Shown one piece after another: positions 59,123 through 64,000 of a stretch of 64,000 nt of DNA. Made by a program: the position numbers and the translations under genes. Under the pieces are notes generated by a model, which ran no database searches, was not told the DNA's origin, and saw only the letters and a program-made list of their open reading frames with translations. Position 1 is the first letter of the stretch. Each line of letters opens with the position of its first letter. This DNA is from Sagittula stellata E-37 (GTDB taxonomy: Bacteria > Pseudomonadota > Alphaproteobacteria > Rhodobacterales > Rhodobacteraceae): the NCBI RefSeq assembly GCF_039724765.1, contig NZ_CP155729.1, forward strand, positions 2,055,501 through 2,119,500, given 5' to 3'.

Positions 59123-59617
59123 ATGAGCAGAGCAACAGCGCCGGCCACCGGTCGATCCACGTCCGTATCCAAAGCGTCCGCCACCGCGAAGGCGCGCAAG
59201 AAAGTGCCTGCCGACAAGACCATCCTGAGCACGGACGAGGACGTCCTGCACGCCGATACGCCGGAAGAGACGTCCTCCGCCTCTGTCCCGAAGGCGCCCG
59301 CCGAGGCGGTGCCGGTCGCGGTGGAAGATCTCCCTATCGTGCCCCAGCCGGAATTGCGCAAGAAGGAGCTGGTCGACCTGGCCGTGGAACGCTCCGGCAT
59401 CAAGAAACGCGACGCCAAGCCGGCGATCGAAGCGGCGCTTGCCGTCCTGGGGGAGGCGCTGTCGGAAGGCCGCGAACTGAACCTTGCGCCGTTCGGCAAA
59501 ATGAAGGTCACACGGATGAAAAAGGCGGGCAACGGGCAGATCATAAACGCCCGTGTGCGCCAGCCCGACGACGACAAAATTAACGCGCCGGACCCTCTTG
59601 CACAGGCTGCGGAGTGA
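59123..59617 (+). CDS. HU-family DNA-binding protein with long N-terminal tail
   Basis: A 164-residue protein. The last ~90 residues match HU/IHF: LRKKELVDLAVERSGIKKRD at the start, AALAVLGEALSEGRELNLAP in the middle, and FGKMKVTRMKKAGNGQIINA in the DNA-binding arm. The first ~70 residues are Ala/Ser/Thr/Lys-rich and look disordered, like the tails of histone H1-like bacterial proteins. It probably shapes the nucleoid. Two tRNA-Val genes follow. Confidence 0.87.
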   Translation: MSRATAPATGRSTSVSKASATAKARKKVPADKTILSTDEDVLHADTPEETSSASVPKAPAEAVPVAVEDLPIVPQPELRKKELVDLAVERSGIKKRDAKPAIEAALAVLGEALSEGRELNLAPFGKMKVTRMKKAGNGQIINARVRQPDDDKINAPDPLAQAAE

Positions 59618-59636
59618 CGCTAAAAGCCCCGCTACC

Positions 59637-59711
59637 GGGTGATTAGCTCAGTGGTAGAGCGCTTCGTTCACATCGAAGATGTCAGGAGTTCAAATCTCTT
59701 ATCACCCACCA
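59637..59711 (+). tRNA. tRNA-Val (anticodon CAC)
   Basis: A 75-nt cloverleaf. The acceptor stem GGGTGAT pairs with ATCACCC, and the anticodon loop TTCACAT reads CAC for GTG codons. The TTCAAAT T-loop and encoded CCA are present. A short GC hairpin with a T-run follows at about 59720-59750, a likely terminator. Confidence 0.95.
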
Positions 59712-59719
59712 GATTTCCA

Positions 59720-59749
59720 GGCGCGTCCCTTGCGGGCGCGCTTTTTCTT
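59720..59749 (+). terminator. terminator after the first tRNA-Val
   Basis: GGCGCGTCCC and GGGCGCGC form a stem with one bulge, followed by TTTTTCTTT. Confidence 0.7.
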
Positions 59750-59927
59750 TTGCGCAGCAGGGCTAAGGGCGGGCTTGCCTGTTCTCGGCGCGCGGCCATC
59801 TTGCCGCTGACCCGCAACGCACGGGTTCGGTGGGGCGGCTCCGGTTTTCGCGTGTAGGCGGCCGGGCAAAAAGGAGCGACAGAAGCTCTTGCGCTGGCGC
59901 CCCGCTTTGTCTATCTCGACGCGGCGC

Positions 59928-60003
<76 letters not shown>

Positions 60004-60090
60004 TCCTCTCCCGCCAGAGATCACGAAGCCCCGTTCGCACGGGGCTGTTCCGCTGTTTTGCCGACCTGGCTTTCGCGACAGGATCGGGGG

Positions 60091-60852
60091 TCAGGACCAT
60101 TCGGCGCGGCGGGCGAGGGCGGCCGTGCGGATCATCGTGGCGTCGATCTCGACCGCGATGAACTGGGCGCCGGCTTCGGCCGAAGCGCGCAGCAGCGTGT
60201 CGTCGCGCGAAAGGATGCCGCCCGGCACGCCCAGCTTCTTCAGCTTGGCAAAACCGTCGAGGATCGCGGCCTTGACCTCCGGATGGGAGGGCTGGCCGGG
60301 GTAGCCGAAACTGGCGGCGAGGTCGGCGGGTCCGATGAAGACCCCATCGACGCCGTCGACGGAGGCGATCTCCTCGATCTGTGCGAGGGCGTCGCGCGTC
60401 TCGACCTGCACCAGCAGACAGATCTCGTCGTTGGCGCGCTCCGCGTAGTTCGCGATGGCGCCGTAGCGGGTGGCCCGGGTCACACCCGCGACGCCCCGGA
60501 TGCCACTGGGCGGGTAGGTCACGGCGGCGACGGCGGCGCGGGCCTCGTCCGGGGTCTGCACGTAGGGGATCAGCAGGGTCTGCGCGCCCGCGTCGAGCAG
60601 CTTCTTGATCTCGACCGCGTCGTTCCAGCCGGGACGGACCACGCCGGTGACAGGGTAGGGCGCGACCGCGCGCAGGAAGGCCAGAGCCTCGGCAGGACCG
60701 ACAGGCGAATGCTCGGTGTCCATCAGGATCCAGTCGTAGCCGCAGGTGGCCATCAACTCTGCCACATCGGCGCTTGCGAAGGTGTGCCAAAGGCCGATCT
60801 GGCGCTGTCCGGCGCGCAGCGCGGCCTTGAAGCGGTTCTTGGGCAGGTCCAT
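60091..60852 (-). CDS. HpcH/HpaI-type aldolase
   Basis: A 253-residue metal-dependent class II aldolase. It begins RFKAALRAGQRQIGLWHTFA and has WILMDTEHSPVGP, VRPGWNDAVEIKKLLDAGAQ, the metal ligands in LVQVETRDAL and GVFIGPADLAASFGYPG, and the ending FIAVEIDATMIRTAA. Members cleave 4-hydroxy-2-oxoheptanedioate or keto-deoxy sugar acids to pyruvate (or tartronate semialdehyde) plus an aldehyde. AAAGGAG precedes the ATG. It is downstream of the GntR gene and opposite the TRAP transporter, suggesting one catabolic module. Confidence 0.9.
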   Translation of the reverse strand: MDLPKNRFKAALRAGQRQIGLWHTFASADVAELMATCGYDWILMDTEHSPVGPAEALAFLRAVAPYPVTGVVRPGWNDAVEIKKLLDAGAQTLLIPYVQTPDEARAAVAAVTYPPSGIRGVAGVTRATRYGAIANYAERANDEICLLVQVETRDALAQIEEIASVDGVDGVFIGPADLAASFGYPGQPSHPEVKAAILDGFAKLKKLGVPGGILSRDDTLLRASAEAGAQFIAVEIDATMIRTAALARRAEWS

Positions 60853-60903
60853 TCGGGTACTCCTTTGGGATGGCACGCGGTCCGCAACGCCGTGGGTGCG
60901 CGG

Positions 60904-61611
60904 TCAGGTGTCCGGGGCGTCGGGGTGCGTCTTCTTGATGAGGTCGATCAGTATCTCGACCGAGCGGGCGATATGAAGCTTGAGTATGTCGGCGGCTTCG
61001 TCGGCGCGGCGGGCGACGGCGGCTTCGGCGATGGCGGTGTGCTCTTCGACCACGTCGCGCTGTACGGTGACGGCCTCTGAGTAGATGTTGCGGTAACGGT
61101 CGTTGAACGCCACCAGCATGGCATGGGTGCGCAGCAGGAGCGGCATGTCGCAGCCGGCGATCAGCGCGAGATGGAAGGCGTTGTTGGCGGCTTCCCATTC
61201 GGCACGGCTGCGGGGATCGGCGGCGTCGCGCTGGGTATGGTTCACCCGATACAGCGCGGCCATGACGCCGGTTTCCCAGTCGAGCCCGCCATTGGCAATC
61301 GACCGGCGCAGCGCGAAGGGTTCCAGTTCCGCGCGCAGCGCGCCGACCTCGGTGAAGTTGGCGATGGAGATCGGCGTGACGCGATAGCCGCGTTGGGGGG
61401 CCACGTCGACCAGCCCTTCGGAGACGAGCCGGGTCACCGCCTCGCGCAGGGGGGACAGGCCCACGTCGAGCTCGGCGCGCAGCTTGTCGAGACTGAGGCG
61501 ACTGCCGGGGGCGAGTGTGCCGTGCAGGATGTCATGGCGCAGCCGCGCTTCGATCCGGCCGGCAATGGTCGGCTTGCCCGTGGGCCGGCTGGCCCATTCC
61601 GTTGTCGACAT
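60904..61611 (-). CDS. GntR-family regulator (FCD subfamily)
   Basis: A 235-residue repressor. The N-terminal winged helix (RIEARLRHDILHGTLAPGSR, LSPLREAVTRLVSEGLVDV) is followed by an FCD effector domain with possible metal ligands D/H in AEWEAANNAFHLALIAG, EEHTAIAEAAV and LKLHIARSVE. AGGAGGAG precedes the ATG. It is divergent from the TRAP genes, so it likely controls both directions in response to the transported acid. Confidence 0.92.
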   Translation of the reverse strand: MSTTEWASRPTGKPTIAGRIEARLRHDILHGTLAPGSRLSLDKLRAELDVGLSPLREAVTRLVSEGLVDVAPQRGYRVTPISIANFTEVGALRAELEPFALRRSIANGGLDWETGVMAALYRVNHTQRDAADPRSRAEWEAANNAFHLALIAGCDMPLLLRTHAMLVAFNDRYRNIYSEAVTVQRDVVEEHTAIAEAAVARRADEAADILKLHIARSVEILIDLIKKTHPDAPDT

Positions 61612-61683
61612 GCTCTCCTCCTGTCACTTTCGCCTTACATCAGCGGGCACGTGTTAGGGAAGGAAAAACGATTGGCGGCCAGA

Positions 61684-61693
61684 AAATCGATTT
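61684..61693. promoter_or_regulatory. candidate operator between GntR and TRAP genes
   Basis: The palindrome AAATCGATTT lies in the 180-bp divergent gap. It is the best symmetrical site there and sits about 100 bp before the TRAP start. It could bind the adjacent GntR protein, but it is short, so chance cannot be excluded. Confidence 0.35.
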
Positions 61694-61791
61694 GTGTTTA
61701 CGGGATCGGTATTGCTTGTTACCACCGTTAGAGATGGATTCGGACGCGCAGGAGGCGCATACCGGTCCGGTCGAACTTGGGAGGATCTTCG

Positions 61792-62793
61792 ATGCCGTTC
61801 AACATGAGCCGCCGCGCCGTTCTGGCTGCGGCCACCGCACTTGCCGTTACCGCCACGGGCGCGTTCGCTCAGGACAAGGTGCAGCTTCGCCTGTCGGGCG
61901 TGAACTCCGAGACCGACCAGCGCGCCATCGCGCTCACGGAAGTCTTCGGTCCGGCGGTTTCCGATTTCGCCAACTTCGAGCCGCACTGGAACGGTACTCT
62001 GTTCGGTCAGGGGACCGAGCTTGAGGCGATCGCTTCCGGCGACCTCGAAATGTCGATCACCTCGGCGCAGGAGCTGGCCACGTTCTTCCCGGAATGGTCG
62101 ATCTTCTCCGCAGGCTACGTCCTGCAGAGCGCCGAGCACCAGGTCGCCGTGTTCAACGACCCTCTGATGGACCCCTTCAAGCAGAAGGTGGAGGATGAGC
62201 TGGGTGTCGTACTGCTGGCGCCGATGTATCTTGGCCGCCGCCAGGTGAACCTGCGCCAGAGCCGCGACGAGCTTGACGTGCAGACCCCGGCGGACCTGTC
62301 CGGCGTGAACCTGCGGATGCCCGGGTCGGACGCGTGGCAGTTCCTGGGCCGTGCGCTGGGTGCGAACCCGACGCCGATGGCCTTCACCGAGGTCTACACC
62401 GCGCTGCAGACCGGCGCCGTGGACGGTCAGGACAACCCGCTGCCGACCGTCGTGGACGCGAAGTTCTACGAGGTCACCAAGCAGATCGCCCTGACGTCGC
62501 ACCTCGTCGACTGGAACTTCATCGCGCTGTCGGCCGAGACGTTCAACAACTTGACGCCCGAGCAGCAGACCCAGATCACCGACGCCGCCGTGGCCGCGGC
62601 GGATTCCGGGCGCGCCGCGCAGCTTGCCAAGGAAGAAGAGCTGGTCTCCTTCCTCGAAGAGCAGGGGCTGGACGTTTACGAGCCCGATGTCGCCGCGTTC
62701 CGCGAGGCGGTGCAGAAGGCCTATCTCGAAAGCGATCTGGCCGCGAGCTGGCCGGACGGCGTTCTGGACGCTGTGAACGCGCTGGGGAACTGA
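61792..62793 (+). CDS. TRAP transporter substrate-binding protein
   Basis: A 333-residue periplasmic DctP-type protein. A signal peptide ends at TATGAFAQD. The family helix and binding region contain FEPHWNGTLFGQGTELEAIA, LGRRQVNLRQSRDELDVQTP, NLRMPGSDAWQFLGRALGAN with the conserved arginine for carboxylates, and TALQTGAVDGQDNPLPTV. It would bind an organic acid, perhaps a sugar acid in view of the aldolase. GGGAGGA precedes the ATG. Confidence 0.95.
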   Translation: MPFNMSRRAVLAAATALAVTATGAFAQDKVQLRLSGVNSETDQRAIALTEVFGPAVSDFANFEPHWNGTLFGQGTELEAIASGDLEMSITSAQELATFFPEWSIFSAGYVLQSAEHQVAVFNDPLMDPFKQKVEDELGVVLLAPMYLGRRQVNLRQSRDELDVQTPADLSGVNLRMPGSDAWQFLGRALGANPTPMAFTEVYTALQTGAVDGQDNPLPTVVDAKFYEVTKQIALTSHLVDWNFIALSAETFNNLTPEQQTQITDAAVAAADSGRAAQLAKEEELVSFLEEQGLDVYEPDVAAFREAVQKAYLESDLAASWPDGVLDAVNALGN

Positions 62794-62929
62794 TCCGGAG
62801 ATCCCGGCGCGGTGCCCGCCGCCGCGCCGGACCGGATCGACCGGAGGCTCGCCGGATCATGTCCGGCGACCTGCGTCCGGGGCGCGGCGGTCGGAAACGC
62901 CGCCGCGCCACTTTCATTGAGGGGGCACC

Positions 62930-63496
62930 ATGCGGACCGTGACAAGGATCTTCCGGGGGATGACGGAAGGCTTCGCCGCGCTGATGATGGCGGCGATCTT
63001 CTGCACCTTCATCCTGCAGATCATCGTGCGATACGCGGTGGGCTCCGAGTGGTTTACCGCCCTTACCGGCGGCTTCATCGATGCCGCCTACTTCGGCTGG
63101 ACGGTGGAATTCATCCTGGTGCTCTGGCTCTGGACGATCTTCTGGGGCAACGCCTTCGTGGTGCGGGACAGGGACCACGTGACCTTCGACATCCTCTACA
63201 ACGGGGCAGGTCGCCGGGCGCGGACGGTGATGGCCGTCCTGGGCGCGGTGTTGCTGGTCGTGGCGCTTTGGTCCTCCATCGGGCCGACCTATGACCGGAT
63301 GAAGCTGTTGCGGATCAAGTCGTCCGCCACGCTGCCGGTGAAGATGCTGCCCATCTATTCGATATACTTCCTGTTCCTCGGCGCCGTCGGGCTGCGCTAC
63401 GCCTGGCGCGCCATCCATGTGCTGCGCCATGGCGCCGACCGGGAAGACCACATCCAGTCAACCGAAACGCCTGAGCACCGGGAAGACGCGACATGA
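62930..63496 (+). CDS. TRAP transporter small permease
   Basis: A 188-residue DctQ-type subunit with four membrane helices (LMMAAIFCTFILQIIVRYAV, TVEFILVLWLWTIFWGNAF, TVMAVLGAVLLVVALWSSI, IYSIYFLFLGAVGLRYAW). It assists the large permease in sodium-coupled uptake. GAGGGGG precedes the ATG, and the large permease overlaps its stop by 4 bp. Confidence 0.93.
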   Translation: MRTVTRIFRGMTEGFAALMMAAIFCTFILQIIVRYAVGSEWFTALTGGFIDAAYFGWTVEFILVLWLWTIFWGNAFVVRDRDHVTFDILYNGAGRRARTVMAVLGAVLLVVALWSSIGPTYDRMKLLRIKSSATLPVKMLPIYSIYFLFLGAVGLRYAWRAIHVLRHGADREDHIQSTETPEHREDAT

Positions 63497-64000
63497 GCAT
63501 CGAACTGGTCATCATGCTTGGCACGCTGTTCCTGATGGCGGGCATCGGGATGCCCATCGCCTATGCGATCATCACGGCCGCCATGGCCTATATGGTTGCG
63601 GCGGGGTCCTCCATCGGGATCGTGGGCAAGACGCTGGTCGACGGCATCTACCAGAGCTTCCTTCTGCTCGCCGTGCCGCTGTTCATCGTGGCGGCGAACA
63701 TCATGAACGCCGGGTCGATCTCGGACCGGCTGCTGAATTTCTGCATCGCCACGGTGGGCCGCTTCAAGGGCGGTCTGGGGCATGTCAACGTCATGGCATC
63801 GCTGATCTTTTCGGGCATGTCCGGCTCGGCGGTGGCGGATGCGGCGGGCATCGGCAAGATCATCATCGACATGATGCGCAAGGACGGGCGCTTCCCGGCG
63901 GGCTACGCCGCTGCGATCACCGCCGCCTCCGCCACCATCGGGCCGATCATCCCGCCGTCTATTCCTATGGTGCTTTATGCGCTGGTGTCCAATGCCTCCA
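63493..64000 (+). CDS. TRAP transporter large permease (3' end outside window)
   Basis: The first 169 codons of a DctM-type permease, normally about 425 residues. It begins MSIELVIMLGTLFLMAGIGM and contains the family segments LLAVPLFIVAANIMNAG, FSGMSGSAVADAAGIGKI and ITAASATIGPIIPPSIPM. The start overlaps the small permease (ATGA). The frame is open to the edge. Confidence 0.95.
   Translation, partial: MSIELVIMLGTLFLMAGIGMPIAYAIITAAMAYMVAAGSSIGIVGKTLVDGIYQSFLLLAVPLFIVAANIMNAGSISDRLLNFCIATVGRFKGGLGHVNVMASLIFSGMSGSAVADAAGIGKIIIDMMRKDGRFPAGYAAAITAASATIGPIIPPSIPMVLYALVSNAS

Overview
The window looks like a piece of chromosome from a marine member of the Rhodobacteraceae/Roseobacter group (Alphaproteobacteria). 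DNA is GC-rich throughout. The clues are a 14-subunit proton-pumping complex I operon interleaved with small lineage-specific genes, a complete leucine catabolic cluster, an sqdB-sqdD-sqdC-type sulfolipid operon, a TRAP transporter, and the order nuoN-birA-coaX-rnj. There is no sign of a phage, plasmid, IS element or CRISPR array. Family assignments come from reading translated sequence, not from a database search.

Layout. 1-3422 (minus): a TPR-sulfotransferase cut by the window edge, a 24-bp tandem repeat, then a histidine kinase/receiver pair. 3651-15583 (plus): leucine degradation, with ivd, an AMP-forming acyl-CoA ligase, mccB, mccA, hmgL and a methylglutaconyl-CoA hydratase. Small genes of unknown role sit between them: a lysozyme-inhibitor-like protein, a zinc-ribbon membrane protein and a GST. 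15672-17549: three envelope or redox genes. 17895-39568 (plus): nuoA-N in standard order, with about a dozen accessory genes inserted between subunits. 39694-42922: birA, coaX and RNase J. BirA would biotinylate the MCC alpha subunit encoded upstream. 42924-48616: a double-PilZ protein, an OsmC protein, a DEAD-box helicase with an RS-like tail, and two tandem glycosyltransferases.

48853-49980: tgt. 50231-53418 (minus): a tightly overlapping sulfolipid operon (sqdB, a VOC-fold gene, an sqdD-like GT8 enzyme and an sqdC-like reductase) preceded by two identical-architecture 26-bp inverted repeats. 53631-56175: an orphan of unknown family, an old-yellow-enzyme reductase, a small basic protein and a 34-bp perfect palindrome. 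56176-60003: lon behind a sigma-32-like promoter, an HU-like protein and two tRNA-Val genes. 60091-64000: an HpaI-type aldolase and GntR regulator facing a TRAP transporter whose large permease runs off the right edge.

The parts most worth a second look are the VOC gene inside the sulfolipid operon and its duplicated operator, a family of paired AT-rich hairpins found inside mccB and between nuoC and nuoD, the paralogous helix-hairpin-helix pair between nuoE and nuoF, and the 24-bp tandem array.
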